From Chryseobacterium taklimakanense (GTDB taxonomy: Bacteria > Bacteroidota > Bacteroidia > Flavobacteriales > Weeksellaceae): DNA of 64,000 bases. A program made the translations under genes and the position numbers. Below the pieces are notes generated by a model. That model was not told where the DNA came from and did not search any database. It saw nothing but the letters and a program-made list of their open reading frames with translations. Shown here in pieces: positions 16,999 through 26,295 of the stretch. How positions within the stretch are numbered: the first letter of the stretch is position 1; every line of letters starts with the position of its first letter. The stretch is taken from positions 434,001 to 498,000 of the forward strand of contig NZ_LT906465.1 of assembly GCF_900187185.1 (NCBI RefSeq). Direction: 5' to 3'.

Positions 16999-17013
16999 AA
17001 AATGACGTACAAC
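16999..17013 (-). repeat. Right arm of 15-bp inverted repeat flanking an orphan gene
   Basis: AAAATGACGTACAAC, exact reverse complement of 16396-16410, 25 nt upstream of the GTG start of the enclosed gene. Confidence 0.75.
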
Positions 17014-17117
17014 TCACGAATATCTGCAAAAGCCTTCGACATCGAAGAAACTTTGAGACCTCCGTAATGAGATCTTGGAGAATTTTATGAAATTAAAAAA
17101 AGTAAATCAACAGATAT

Positions 17118-17552
17118 TCATTTTTTCATATTAATACTGTCAACTTTCTTTCCCAAAACATATTTCCTGATGAATAAAATCTTTCCCTTATCATCATAAT
17201 ATTTCCAGTCGCCGAAATAATACCAGTGCCTTTCATTTGACGAAATATCAGTTCTGCTTTGACCCTTCTGCATAATTTTCCCGTTCGCATGATATATTTT
17301 GGTTTTTATAATTCCATCTTTTATCACATCCTTTTGATATTTCTTACCTTGAAAACTCGTTTTCCAGATTCCGACTTTTTCACCTTTATAGTACCTTCCT
17401 TTAGCCTGCAGTTTCCCGATGTCGGAATCGTAGCTCTCTAACCAAAGCCCATCCCGTAGCTGTGCACCGTTTATTTTAACGTATTGATTTACCTTTTTCG
17501 GTGTGCAGCAAATCATAAAAAACATGAAAAGAATTAATATAGAATTTTTCAT
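17118..17552 (-). CDS. Small lipoprotein with MORN/YwqK-like repeats
   Basis: About 144 residues from the ATG at 17552 (an ATG 5 codons upstream is also open). The N-terminus MKNSILILFMFFMICCTPKK is a lipoprotein signal with Cys lipidation site. The mature part has repeated strand motifs of the type DGLWLES.D, KGRYYKGEKVGIWK and NGKIMQKGQS, resembling the MORN-like repeats of the YwqK antitoxin/toxin_YwqK family. Probably a surface or periplasmic protein; specific role unknown. AT-rich like the neighbouring orphan gene. Confidence 0.65.
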   Translation of the reverse strand: MKNSILILFMFFMICCTPKKVNQYVKINGAQLRDGLWLESYDSDIGKLQAKGRYYKGEKVGIWKTSFQGKKYQKDVIKDGIIKTKIYHANGKIMQKGQSRTDISSNERHWYYFGDWKYYDDKGKILFIRKYVLGKKVDSINMKK

Positions 17553-17631
17553 AGTTTCAAAACTCACTCTACATATGTTGAAATAATTTGTAAAAGGAAA
17601 ACGTTCCGGTTAAAGAAGGTTTAAATTTTAT

Positions 17632-18828
17632 CTAAGAAATTACACCCAATTCCTTTCCAACTTTCTCAAAAGCTGCAATCGCTTTATCGAGGTGTTCTCT
17701 TGTATGTGCCGCAGAAAGCTGAACTCTAATCCTTGCTTTGCCTTTTGGTACAACCGGGTAAAAAAATCCGATCACGTAAATACCTTCATCCATCATTTTT
17801 TCTGCCATTTTCTGTGCCAGCGGCGCATCGTACAGCATCACCGGGACAATCGCAGCGTCGCCGTCCGGAATATCAAACCCTTTGGCTTTCATTTCAGTCC
17901 TGAAATATTCTGCATTCTCCATCACTTTATCACGAAGTGAGGTATCGGCAGAAAGCATATCCAACACCTTTAGGGCCGCTCCGACAATTCCCGGAGCCAG
18001 TGAGTTAGAAAACAAATATGGTCTGGAACGCTGTCTCAGCATATCTATAATTTCTTTTTTACCAGAAGTAAATCCACCCATAGCGCCGCCCAGAGCTTTA
18101 CCCAGCGTAGAAGTGATAATATCTACTCTGCCCATCACCTCATTGGCTTCATGAGTTCCGCGACCGGTTTTTCCGATAAATCCGGTAGCGTGCGAATCAT
18201 CAACCATTACTAAGGCATCGTACTTTTCTGCCAGATCGCAAACACCTTTGAGGTTGGCAACAATCCCATCCATGGAGAAAACGCCGTCGGTTACAATAAT
18301 TTTAAAACGGTGATTCTGTTTGGAGGCTTCAATCAACTGCGCTTCCAAATCTTCCATATTATTGTTTTTGTAGCGGTATCTCGCAGCTTTGCAAAGCCTT
18401 ACTCCATCGATAATCGAAGCATGGTTGAGTTCGTCTGAAATAATGGCATCCTGATCCGTAAACAAGGGCTCGAAAACACCGCCATTGGCATCAAAACACG
18501 CGGCATAAAGAATTGTGTCCTCCATACCAAGGAATTCGGAAATTTTAGCCTCCAATTCTTTGTGAATATCCTGCGTACCGCAGATGAAACGTACCGAAGA
18601 CATCCCGTATCCGTGCGATTCGATTACATCCTGAGACGCTTTTATCACTTCCTTATTATTTGAGAGACCGAGATAATTGTTCGCGCAAAAGTTCAGCAAA
18701 GTCCTGCCGTTGGCCACGATTTCTGCCGATTGCTGAGAGGTAATAATTCTTTCTCTTTTATAAAGTCCGTCATTTTCAATATTCTGAAGTTCGTTCTGAA
18801 GTGTTGTGAGGAAATTATTAGATATCAT
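17632..18828 (-). CDS. kbl: Glycine C-acetyltransferase (2-amino-3-ketobutyrate CoA ligase)
   Basis: 398 residues, matching Kbl. Alpha-oxoamine synthase family PLP enzyme: [12 protein letters not shown] near the start, [13 protein letters not shown], and the PLP-lysine in [15 protein letters not shown] (about K244). Converts 2-amino-3-ketobutyrate and CoA to glycine and acetyl-CoA in threonine breakdown. Threonine dehydrogenase (tdh) is not adjacent. The frame is open 27 codons upstream but those overlap the dacB terminator, so the start at 18828 is used. Confidence 0.93.
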   Translation of the reverse strand: MISNNFLTTLQNELQNIENDGLYKRERIITSQQSAEIVANGRTLLNFCANNYLGLSNNKEVIKASQDVIESHGYGMSSVRFICGTQDIHKELEAKISEFLGMEDTILYAACFDANGGVFEPLFTDQDAIISDELNHASIIDGVRLCKAARYRYKNNNMEDLEAQLIEASKQNHRFKIIVTDGVFSMDGIVANLKGVCDLAEKYDALVMVDDSHATGFIGKTGRGTHEANEVMGRVDIITSTLGKALGGAMGGFTSGKKEIIDMLRQRSRPYLFSNSLAPGIVGAALKVLDMLSADTSLRDKVMENAEYFRTEMKAKGFDIPDGDAAIVPVMLYDAPLAQKMAEKMMDEGIYVIGFFYPVVPKGKARIRVQLSAAHTREHLDKAIAAFEKVGKELGVIS

Positions 18829-18867
18829 AGATTTATTTTTATTGATGGCTAATTTACGAAATTGAAC

Positions 18868-18899
18868 AAAAAAAAACTCCCATCTGATGATGAGAGTTT
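18868..18899 (-). terminator. Terminator of dacB
   Basis: On the minus strand AAACTCTCATC - ATCA - GATGGGAGTTT followed by nine T; an 11-bp stem with one G-T pair, starting 20 nt after the dacB stop. Confidence 0.85.
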
Positions 18900-18919
18900 C
18901 AATATACAAAAATTTATCT

Positions 18920-20377
18920 TTACAAATTTACAGTGGGATTCAGAAGCTGTTCCATTCTGTCTTTTACCTGGTCCACTGATCCTGCGTAATTATTGATTAG
19001 CAGCGAAAAAGTCAATGTTCTCCCGGTTCTGGTTTTAATGTACCCAGCTAAAGTTTTTACTTTGTTCAGGGTTCCGGTTTTTGCAAATATCTGCCCGTAA
19101 GATTCACCAAAAAACATTCTTTTCAAAGTTCCTGACTGACCTGCAATTGGCAATGATTCCATAAAATCCTTGAAATAAGGCTCATTCATTTCATTAGCCA
19201 AAAATTTAGCCTGAGAGATGGGAGTCACCCGGTGGCTTCTTGAAAGGCCGCTGCCATCGATATAAACCAGAGATGAGGTATCAAAATTTTTACCTTTCAA
19301 ATTATCTACTACAGCAGCTCTGCCGCTTTCCAAGGTTTGATCACCCCATTTCTGAAATCCAACCATACGCAAAAGTGATTCTGCAAGGGCATTATCGCTC
19401 ACCTGATTGGTTTCGTAAACGATATCTTTCAACGTGGGAGATTTATAAGCTGTGATAATTTTTCTGGTTTCCGGCTGGCGGTCTACCATTTTGGCAGTCA
19501 CTTTCCCTGTAACCGGAATTCCGCTTTTTATCATCGAATTCCTTAGAGCTGTCGCTAGGTAATTCGGTGCATCCGGTAATGATGTCGTAATCCAGTTACC
19601 TTCAAAAGTATCAGCATAAACCAGTTTGTTGATATATGGCGAAATGTAGAAATATTTTTTGGTTTGCTCGAAAGGATTGTTCTGTTTTACCGTCAGTTTT
19701 TCGTTTCTTGGATCTACACCCTGTGTGGTTCCCACCGGCAGATAGTAGTTGTTGTGCTCCATCCACACGATGTTTGCAGGTAAAGAGGCCATTTTGTTTT
19801 CTTTGAAAACTGCAGTTTGGATGATGATATCGCCGGTAACTTTTCTGATGCCTTTGTCGGCCATAGCGTAAATAAAATCCGTCACAATATCAGTGTACGA
19901 ACTGGCTCCTGCTTTTCTCGTTCCCAGTGAGGGGTCGCCGCTGCCAACAATGTACAGGTTTCCGTTCAGTGTACCGTCCGCATCGATATCGCCTGTGTAC
20001 TCAAGCTGCGTCATCCATCTGAATTTCGGGCCAAGAAGCGAAAGGGCGGTATCCGTCGTAAGAAGTTTGGTGGTAGATGCCGGAACGAAAGCACTATTCT
20101 CGTTATATGAGCTTACAATCTTCTGTGTTTTAGGATCATACACCACAAATCCCCAGCTGGCGTTGCGTAGAACAGGATCGTTCATTAACCGGTTGATATT
20201 GATGTCGATCTCGTCTTTTACACTTAAAGCAATTTTTTCTGGTTCCGCGGAAGCATAGGTTCTTGCCTGGTTCTCGTACATCGAAGTGTAGTGAGAAGGT
20301 ATGTTGCTCGACTGCGCGATGGTAAACCCCGAGACCATTACAGCAAGGGCAGAAATATAATTTTTAACTCTTTTCAT
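18920..20377 (-). CDS. dacB: D-alanyl-D-alanine carboxypeptidase/endopeptidase (PBP4, peptidase S13)
   Basis: 485 residues with a signal peptide (1-21). Penicillin-binding motifs are all present: SxxK as S101-T-T-K104 in PASTTKLLT, SxN in VSDNALAES, and KTG in [10 protein letters not shown]. The large insertion between SxxK and SxN is typical of class C low-molecular-weight PBPs. Periplasmic; trims or cleaves peptidoglycan cross-links. Monocistronic, ending in a strong terminator. Confidence 0.94.
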   Translation of the reverse strand: MKRVKNYISALAVMVSGFTIAQSSNIPSHYTSMYENQARTYASAEPEKIALSVKDEIDININRLMNDPVLRNASWGFVVYDPKTQKIVSSYNENSAFVPASTTKLLTTDTALSLLGPKFRWMTQLEYTGDIDADGTLNGNLYIVGSGDPSLGTRKAGASSYTDIVTDFIYAMADKGIRKVTGDIIIQTAVFKENKMASLPANIVWMEHNNYYLPVGTTQGVDPRNEKLTVKQNNPFEQTKKYFYISPYINKLVYADTFEGNWITTSLPDAPNYLATALRNSMIKSGIPVTGKVTAKMVDRQPETRKIITAYKSPTLKDIVYETNQVSDNALAESLLRMVGFQKWGDQTLESGRAAVVDNLKGKNFDTSSLVYIDGSGLSRSHRVTPISQAKFLANEMNEPYFKDFMESLPIAGQSGTLKRMFFGESYGQIFAKTGTLNKVKTLAGYIKTRTGRTLTFSLLINNYAGSVDQVKDRMEQLLNPTVNL

Positions 20378-20528
20378 TCAAATTCTTTTACTTTTTTGAT
20401 GATCTGTGTTGCGTGAAAGTTAAAACAGATTTTATCAAAAGAATAATCAAACGGTCAAATGTAAAGATTATTGGTGAAAACCAATGCCTTAGACTCATTT
20501 AAAATTACCAAAAATGTGTTAAAAAAAG

Positions 20529-22976
20529 TTAAAAATCAACAAAAATCAGTTTTTTGATACTCCTGTAAGCGGCAACATCCTCAAATTCCTGTAAACTTTT
20601 CGTTACAAAATTTTTATATGATGTATAATTTTTACCACGCGGAAATTTGAGTAAAATCTGGTATTGATAAAGCAGATTGATCTTGCCTATCGGTGACTTT
20701 TCAGGGCCCAAAACACATTCCTGAGGAAGATATTTTCTAAGGATTGAACTTAAAAATTTAGAGGCGCGGTCCACCTTATCTTCCTTTCGGTGTTTAAGCT
20801 CGATTAATATCGTCCTGGTATAAGGCGGATAATGAAATTTCTTTCTTTCATCCAAAAAATACTGATAAATTTTTTCCACCTCATTTTCTTTAATCAACTG
20901 AAAAACCGAATGATGCGGATTAAAAGTCTGGATCATAATTTTCCCTTTTCCGGAAACCCGCCCTGCCCTGCCGGAAACCTGGGTGATGAGCTGGTAAGCC
21001 CGTTCCTCTGCCCGGAAGTCCTGAACATAAAGCATCTGATCCGCTCGCGGAATTGTCACCAGCTCTATATGGTCAAAATCCAGACCTTTGGAAATCATTT
21101 GTGTGCCCACAATGATATCGGTTTCGCCGGATTCTATTTTCTCATAAAGTTTTTCGTAAGCAAATTTTTTGCGCATACTGTCCACATCCATCCGGTCAAC
21201 TTCCGATTCCGGGAAAATCCTGGATACTTCCTCATGTATCTGCTCTACGCCAACGCCTCTTGTATTCAAGTTTTCCGAGAAACATTTGGGGCAGGTTTTA
21301 GGCTTTGCAGCTTTATGCCCACAGTAATGGCATTTCAGTTCGTTTGAAAATTTATGATAAGTCATCACTACATCGCAGTTGGAGCAGTATGCGACGTATC
21401 CGCAGCTTTCACATTCCACAACATTGGCGTAGCCGCGGCGGTTGTGCAGCACAATCACCTGTTTTTTTTCATCTACAACTGTGCGGATTTGTTCAAGAGT
21501 TTTTACAGAAAAATTTCCGTTTACATTCTTGGTATCCTGTGCTTCCTTGAAATCCACAAGCTCAAATTCAGGTAATTTTACCTTTCCGAAGCGTTCGTTG
21601 AGCTGTACATATTTCAGCTTATCTGTTTTGGCCAGCCAATAGCTTTCTACAGAAGGCGTGGCAGAACCGAGAATCACTTTGGCATTATAAAAATTGGCCA
21701 ATACCAAAGCGGCGTCCTTAGCATTGAAATATGGAGAAACTTCACGGGGTTTATAGGCACTGTCGTGCTCTTCGTCAACCACGATTAATCCTAAATTTTG
21801 GAAGGGTAAAAAAAGTGCGATCCGGGTTCCAATCAGGATTTTTATTTCATTCTTACGAATTCTCCTCCAGACTTCTACCCTTTCAAAATCCGTTAATTTT
21901 TGGTGGTAAAAGCCGAGTTGTTTGCCGTATTTTCTTTCTAATCTTTTGGTAATTTGCTTGGTGAGTGAAATCTCCGGAAGCAGGAATAATACGTTTTTCC
22001 CAGAATTGATCGTTTCTTCAATCTTCTCTAAATAAATATGGGTTTTACCGGAAGAAGTGACCCCATGCAAAAGAACATTTTTTTCTTCATTAAAAGCTGC
22101 GTCAATCTCAGTTTTTGCCTGTTTTTGCGCGTCGGTAAGTTCTTCAATTCCTTCAGTTTCACCTTCATAGCTTTCGAGACGGTCTTTCTGGAGGTAATAT
22201 TCCTCAATTAAACCTTTATCCATCAGAGATTTCAATTGCGAATGTGCAAAATCACCTTCCTCAAAAATATCAGATTTTCTGATTTGCTGTTCTGGATTTT
22301 CAGTTTGTTTTCCAAGAATTAAAAGAAAAAGCTCCTGCTGCTTTGGCGAACGCTTCAGCTTCAAAAGGATTTCCGGCAGATTATTCAGAACTGATTTCTC
22401 ATTATTAATTTTTAAAAAGGCGATTTCTTTAGCTTTGTACTTCTCCGCAATTTTTTCATCAATTTCAATGTACTGCAGATCTATGAGCGAATTGATGGTT
22501 TTTACGATTTCCTTTTTTGGAATGAAAGCTTCAATCTCCGATAAACTGATAAGCTGGCGTACTTCCAAGGCCTGGATGAGGTACATTTCATTCACATCCA
22601 GATTCTGAAAATCGATGACGGCGTGCGGTTTCAGTTTGAGATAGGTTTCGCTTTCCAATTTCAAAGAACCCGGAAAGGAAAAGCGGTAAATCTCACCGAT
22701 ATTGCAGAAGTAATAGTCCGAAAGCCAATTCCAGAAATCAATTTGCTCTTTCGGCAAGATCGGAAAATCGTCCAGAATATTTATGATTTCTTTTGGAGCA
22801 AAGGTGTCCGGTGCTCTGTCGTGCAGTTCAGCCACGATGCCGGTGTAAATTTTCTTTCCCCCAAACGAAACCAAAACCCTCATTCCTACTTCAATTTTGC
22901 CCTGTAACTCTTCCGGTACTTTGTAGGTAAAAGTCCCCGTAAGATTCAACGGTAAAATGATCTGAGCAAAACTCAC
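20529..22976 (-). CDS. priA: Primosomal protein N' (replication restart helicase PriA)
   Basis: About 815 residues from GTG at 22976. N-terminal 3'-DNA-end-binding domain (AQIILPLNLTGTFTYKVPE), superfamily 2 helicase core with GVTSSGKTHIYLE (Walker A), VDEEHD and GSATPSVES, and eight zinc-ligand cysteines in CESCGYVAYCSNC and CHYCGHKAAKPKTCPKC. Reloads the replisome at stalled forks. The frame is open to a TTG at 23006, but that codon overlaps a TATTTTTG promoter box, so the later start just before the conserved domain is preferred. Confidence 0.95.
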   Translation of the reverse strand: MSFAQIILPLNLTGTFTYKVPEELQGKIEVGMRVLVSFGGKKIYTGIVAELHDRAPDTFAPKEIINILDDFPILPKEQIDFWNWLSDYYFCNIGEIYRFSFPGSLKLESETYLKLKPHAVIDFQNLDVNEMYLIQALEVRQLISLSEIEAFIPKKEIVKTINSLIDLQYIEIDEKIAEKYKAKEIAFLKINNEKSVLNNLPEILLKLKRSPKQQELFLLILGKQTENPEQQIRKSDIFEEGDFAHSQLKSLMDKGLIEEYYLQKDRLESYEGETEGIEELTDAQKQAKTEIDAAFNEEKNVLLHGVTSSGKTHIYLEKIEETINSGKNVLFLLPEISLTKQITKRLERKYGKQLGFYHQKLTDFERVEVWRRIRKNEIKILIGTRIALFLPFQNLGLIVVDEEHDSAYKPREVSPYFNAKDAALVLANFYNAKVILGSATPSVESYWLAKTDKLKYVQLNERFGKVKLPEFELVDFKEAQDTKNVNGNFSVKTLEQIRTVVDEKKQVIVLHNRRGYANVVECESCGYVAYCSNCDVVMTYHKFSNELKCHYCGHKAAKPKTCPKCFSENLNTRGVGVEQIHEEVSRIFPESEVDRMDVDSMRKKFAYEKLYEKIESGETDIIVGTQMISKGLDFDHIELVTIPRADQMLYVQDFRAEERAYQLITQVSGRAGRVSGKGKIMIQTFNPHHSVFQLIKENEVEKIYQYFLDERKKFHYPPYTRTILIELKHRKEDKVDRASKFLSSILRKYLPQECVLGPEKSPIGKINLLYQYQILLKFPRGKNYTSYKNFVTKSLQEFEDVAAYRSIKKLIFVDF

Positions 22977-23003
22977 TGAAATGGAACGGTTTGATTGTTT
23001 TAA

Positions 23004-23011
23004 CAAAAATA
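23004..23011 (-). promoter_or_regulatory. Candidate -7 box for priA
   Basis: Minus-strand TATTTTTG, a full TAnnTTTG match 27 nt upstream of the GTG at 22976. It overlaps the alternative TTG start at 23006 and argues against it. No TTTG at the -33 position. Confidence 0.35.
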
Positions 23012-23119
23012 ATGAATTAATTCTGGGTTTACCAGAACTTATTAAAAGCCCAACAACATCAACAAAACAGAAAACGGGCTAAAGCCCGCATTCCTGGTAT
23101 GATCTAAAAAAAAAAATTG

Positions 23120-24292
23120 TCAGTTAATACCTCTGCGGCGCTTCAGTTCTTTCTGTATCAAACCTAATTCCCGACCGGTTTGTCCCGCTACTGAAGTGTT
23201 CTCCTGCGCTCTTCTGGTAAGATATGGTACCACATCTTTTACAGGTCCGTACGGAAGATATTTCGATGCGTTGTATTTTTTACTGCCGAGGAAATAAGTA
23301 ATATTATCACTCATACCGTAGAGCTGGCCGAAATAAATCTGCGGATGGTCATTTACAAGATTTTTCTCACGCATTTTATCCATCACCAATTCGGTAGATT
23401 TCTCATTATGAGTTCCAAAATATCCTGAAACTTTGTCAAGATTATCGATCACAAATGCAATCGCAGCGTTATAATTATCGTCTGTCGCCTGCTTGTTCGG
23501 TTGTATGGGATCCGGATAATTCATCTCCGCCGCCCGCTCACGCTCCTTTTCCATATAGGCACCGCGAACGAATTTATAGCCAAGGAAATATCCTTTTTCA
23601 GCAGCACGTTTCAGATCTTCAGCCAGATATTCCAAACGGCCGGTTCTGTACATCTGGATGGTGTTCCACACGATGGCTTTTTCGCGGTTATATCTGGCCT
23701 TCATTTCGTTTACCAGGTTATCTACTGCCGTCTGTATCCAGGATTCCTCAGCATCAACCATCACCACCACATTTTTTTCGTAGGCGAGTTTGCAGACATC
23801 ATCATACCTTTTTACCACGCGGTTCCACTCTTCTTTTTCACTGCTGGTCAATTCTTTTCCGCGTTGCACTTCTGCATAAAGATCCAGCCTTCCGAAACCG
23901 GTTGGTTTGAAAACCACAAATGGAATGGCAGGATTTCCTTCAGCAAACTTGATGTTCTGCTGAATTTCCTGGCAGGTATGATCAAAAGTCGCTTCCTCTT
24001 CCTTTCCCTCGATCGCGTAATCGAAAATGCTCCCAATGTGGTTCTTGAAAAGTTTTTTCACCACTTCCATGCTTTTCTCACGGGTTTCGCCGCCTACAAA
24101 CTGCTCAAACAAAGTTTTGCGGACTACTCCTTCCACAAAAGGAAAATTGTTCTTAACTGTAAAATTCAAAAGATTAATTCCGATGTTGGTAAGGGCTGGA
24201 TTTTCAATGGCTCTGAACATCCATTGCGCTTTTTTCAGTTGGTCAGTAGATTTATCCTTAAAAGCGATTTGAGTATCGTTGAAAATTGACAT
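23120..24292 (-). CDS. Proline dehydrogenase family protein
   Basis: 390 residues, the size of monofunctional Bacteroidota proline dehydrogenases. TIM-barrel flavoenzyme with VVMVDAEESWIQTAVD, WNTIQMYRTGRLEYL, GYKFVRGAYMEKER (substrate/FAD-binding Arg and Tyr) and the C-terminal LPYGPVKDVVPYLTRRAQEN, the signature containing paired arginines that hold the proline carboxylate. Oxidises proline to pyrroline-5-carboxylate with electrons to quinone. No P5C dehydrogenase gene is adjacent. Confidence 0.92.
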   Translation of the reverse strand: MSIFNDTQIAFKDKSTDQLKKAQWMFRAIENPALTNIGINLLNFTVKNNFPFVEGVVRKTLFEQFVGGETREKSMEVVKKLFKNHIGSIFDYAIEGKEEEATFDHTCQEIQQNIKFAEGNPAIPFVVFKPTGFGRLDLYAEVQRGKELTSSEKEEWNRVVKRYDDVCKLAYEKNVVVMVDAEESWIQTAVDNLVNEMKARYNREKAIVWNTIQMYRTGRLEYLAEDLKRAAEKGYFLGYKFVRGAYMEKERERAAEMNYPDPIQPNKQATDDNYNAAIAFVIDNLDKVSGYFGTHNEKSTELVMDKMREKNLVNDHPQIYFGQLYGMSDNITYFLGSKKYNASKYLPYGPVKDVVPYLTRRAQENTSVAGQTGRELGLIQKELKRRRGIN

Positions 24293-24371
24293 TATAATTG
24301 ATTAGAAAAAATTGAAAAATCAAAATTACTAATAGTTGATGAATCCTTAAAATATTAAAATAACATATTAC

Positions 24372-24379
24372 TACTTTTG
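24372..24379 (+). promoter_or_regulatory. Candidate -7 box for aroB
   Basis: TACTTTTG ends 17 nt upstream of the aroB ATG, in the divergent gap with the proline dehydrogenase gene. No -33 partner. Confidence 0.35.
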
Positions 24380-24396
24380 TATAAATATAATTTCAA

Positions 24397-25446
24397 ATGA
24401 TTTCACTGCTCGACGAAAGTTTCACTTCACTTAACGATTATATATTTGATTTAAAACCAGGAAAAATTCTGATTCTGGTTGATGAAAACACCCATCAATA
24501 CTGCCTTCCCACGCTACTGGGAAATATGGAAACCGATGTTCCCTTTGAAATTATTGAGATTGAAGCCGGCGAAGAGCTTAAAAATATAGAAACTGCAGTG
24601 CAGCTCTGGGAAATATTATCAGAATTTGAAACTGATAGAAAATCTCTTTTAATCAATCTCGGTGGCGGGGTTATTACCGATTTGGGCGGATTTGTGGCTT
24701 CAACATATAAAAGAGGAATAAAATTTATCAATATCCCGACGACACTTTTAGGAATGTGCGATGCTTCAATTGGGGGCAAAACCGGAATCGATCACCAGTT
24801 TCTGAAAAACATTGTAGGGACCTTTGCGCAGCCGGAAAAAATATTTGTGTTCCCCCCCTTCCTTAAAACGCTGCCTTTTGAGGAATTGAGGAGCGGTTTC
24901 GCAGAAATGCTGAAACACGGCCTGATTGCTGATGCAAAGCACTGGCATGATTTAATCAGCATTGTAAAACTTACGCCAATAACAATATCGCCCTACATTA
25001 CAAGGTCGATGCAGATCAAGGAAACTGTGGTGGAGAAAGATTTCAAAGAGGAAAATATACGTAAAAGCCTGAATTTTGGCCACACGATCGGGCATGCGGT
25101 AGAAAGCCTGTTTTTAAAGTCAGGGAAGATTGTTCCTCATGGTGAGTGTGTTGCATTGGGAATGATCTGCGAAACAAAGCTTTCTTTTTATGAAGGTCTG
25201 ATTGATGAAAACACTTCAAAAATTATCATCCAACATCTCAGAAGGTTTTATCCTGAACTCAATATCTCTGCATTTTCCAATTCCGAAATTCTGAGTGTGA
25301 TGAGGAATGACAAGAAAAATACGACAGGAGAAATCAAGTTTTCTCTATTGAATTCTATAGGACATTCTGTCTTTGACTACCAATGCAATGTAGAAAATAT
25401 AAACAAATGTTTAAATTTTTACAAAGACGCAAACCCCGATGAATAA
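24397..25446 (+). CDS. aroB: 3-dehydroquinate synthase
   Basis: 349 residues. NAD-binding GGGVITDLGGFVAST (about 88-102), metal-binding region with PTTLLGMCDASIGGKTGID, GFAEMLKHGL, and the second zinc histidines in FGHTIGHAVE and HGECVALGM. Converts DAHP to 3-dehydroquinate in the shikimate pathway. Monocistronic. Confidence 0.96.
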   Translation: MISLLDESFTSLNDYIFDLKPGKILILVDENTHQYCLPTLLGNMETDVPFEIIEIEAGEELKNIETAVQLWEILSEFETDRKSLLINLGGGVITDLGGFVASTYKRGIKFINIPTTLLGMCDASIGGKTGIDHQFLKNIVGTFAQPEKIFVFPPFLKTLPFEELRSGFAEMLKHGLIADAKHWHDLISIVKLTPITISPYITRSMQIKETVVEKDFKEENIRKSLNFGHTIGHAVESLFLKSGKIVPHGECVALGMICETKLSFYEGLIDENTSKIIIQHLRRFYPELNISAFSNSEILSVMRNDKKNTTGEIKFSLLNSIGHSVFDYQCNVENINKCLNFYKDANPDE

Positions 25447-25517
25447 AGGATTTTTCCTATTTTTTATCAATTAAATTTTTCAAATTCGGCCATTTTTTTT
25501 GTCTTAAAAGTCATTTT

Positions 25518-25533
25518 TGGCACAGTCCTTGTC
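25518..25533 (+). promoter_or_regulatory. Sigma-54-like promoter upstream of an outer-membrane protein gene
   Basis: TGGCACAGTCCTTGTC matches the -24/-12 consensus TGGCAC-N5-TTGC at all positions but the last (T for C). It lies 51 nt before the start of the following gene in an otherwise AT-only gap, and the window also encodes a sigma-54 activator (48048-49232). Confidence 0.5.
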
Positions 25534-25584
25534 ACTATCCAGACAGTAAAATTTGATAAAGAAATTAATTAAAATTTAAAAATT

Positions 25585-26205
25585 ATGAAAAAGTTATTTT
25601 TAGGAGCGGCAATCGCAGTTAGTTCACTAACATTCGCTCAACAGTTTGGTATTAAAGGAGGTATGAACGTAGCTTCAATTTCCAAGGATGGTACTTTGAG
25701 TGATACCTCTTCTAAAATTGGTTTTAATGCAGGTGTATTCATGAATGCTCCGCTTGCAGAAAACTTCAGCATTCAGCCAGAAGTTCTGTACAATGATCTT
25801 GGCTCAAAAATTACTTACGGACAAAATGACAATAACTCCTACAGTACTAATTTGGGTTATATCTCTGTACCGGTAATGTTCCAGTATAATGCAACTCCAG
25901 AGTTTTATTTAGAAGCAGGTCCACAGTTTAGCTTTTTGGTAAATGCTAAAAATAAACTGAAGGATGGTAATAATAATACCTTAGTGAATGATTGGACGAA
26001 GTTAGCTAAAGACAATCTGAACACCTTTGATTTTGGTCTTGGATTAGGAGCTGGTTACTATTTCACTCCTCAGTTAGGTCTTACTGCTAGATATGTAGCG
26101 GGTATGACTAAAATCGGAAAGGATGATAATGTTTACGGACAACCTTACAAAGACTCTAAGAACAATGTTTTCCAAGTAGGTTTAGCTTATAAATTTGCAA
26201 AATAA
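25585..26205 (+). CDS. Porin-family outer-membrane beta-barrel protein
   Basis: 206 residues with signal peptide (1-18, ending TFAQ). QFGIKGGMNVASIS then amphipathic strands such as KIGFNAGVFMNAPLAENFSIQPE, LEAGPQFSFLV, and a final VFQVGLAYKFAK ending in an aromatic strand, the pattern of the OMP_b-brl_2/PorT-like family common in Bacteroidota. Function unknown; highly expressed surface proteins of this type are frequent. Preceded by a sigma-54-like promoter and followed by a strong terminator. Confidence 0.85.
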   Translation: MKKLFLGAAIAVSSLTFAQQFGIKGGMNVASISKDGTLSDTSSKIGFNAGVFMNAPLAENFSIQPEVLYNDLGSKITYGQNDNNSYSTNLGYISVPVMFQYNATPEFYLEAGPQFSFLVNAKNKLKDGNNNTLVNDWTKLAKDNLNTFDFGLGLGAGYYFTPQLGLTARYVAGMTKIGKDDNVYGQPYKDSKNNVFQVGLAYKFAK

Positions 26206-26250
26206 TTGCTGAAAAAAGACAACACTCATATTACACTTAATATTACAAAG

Positions 26251-26282
26251 AATCTGTCTCACAACTGAGGCAGATTTTTTTT
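26251..26282 (+). terminator. Terminator of the beta-barrel gene
   Basis: AATCTGTCTCA - CAAC - TGAGGCAGATT followed by nine T: 11-bp stem with one G-T pair. Nearly the same hairpin recurs at 27951-27987 and 52227-52256. Confidence 0.8.
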
Positions 26283-26295
26283 TGGTTTTTTTCAA

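Noticed and set aside
17002-17067. 21-codon frame MTYNSRISAKAFDIEETLRPP at the right inverted repeat
   Set aside because: Too short, starts inside the repeat arm and has no neighbours in the same direction; could be a relic but not supportable.
20529-23006. priA start at TTG 23006
   Set aside because: The TTG overlaps a TATTTTTG promoter box and adds ten non-conserved residues; GTG at 22976 lies just before the conserved domain.
23074-23087. CGGGCTAAAGCCCG hairpin downstream of the proline dehydrogenase start side
   Set aside because: Short perfect dyad without T run on the relevant strand; may be a dispersed repeat of the genus but only one clear copy is seen here.
23501-24289. Long open frame (262 codons) antisense to the proline dehydrogenase gene
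   Set aside because: It is the shadow of a strongly conserved gene, has no family features, and its composition follows from codon bias of the opposite strand.
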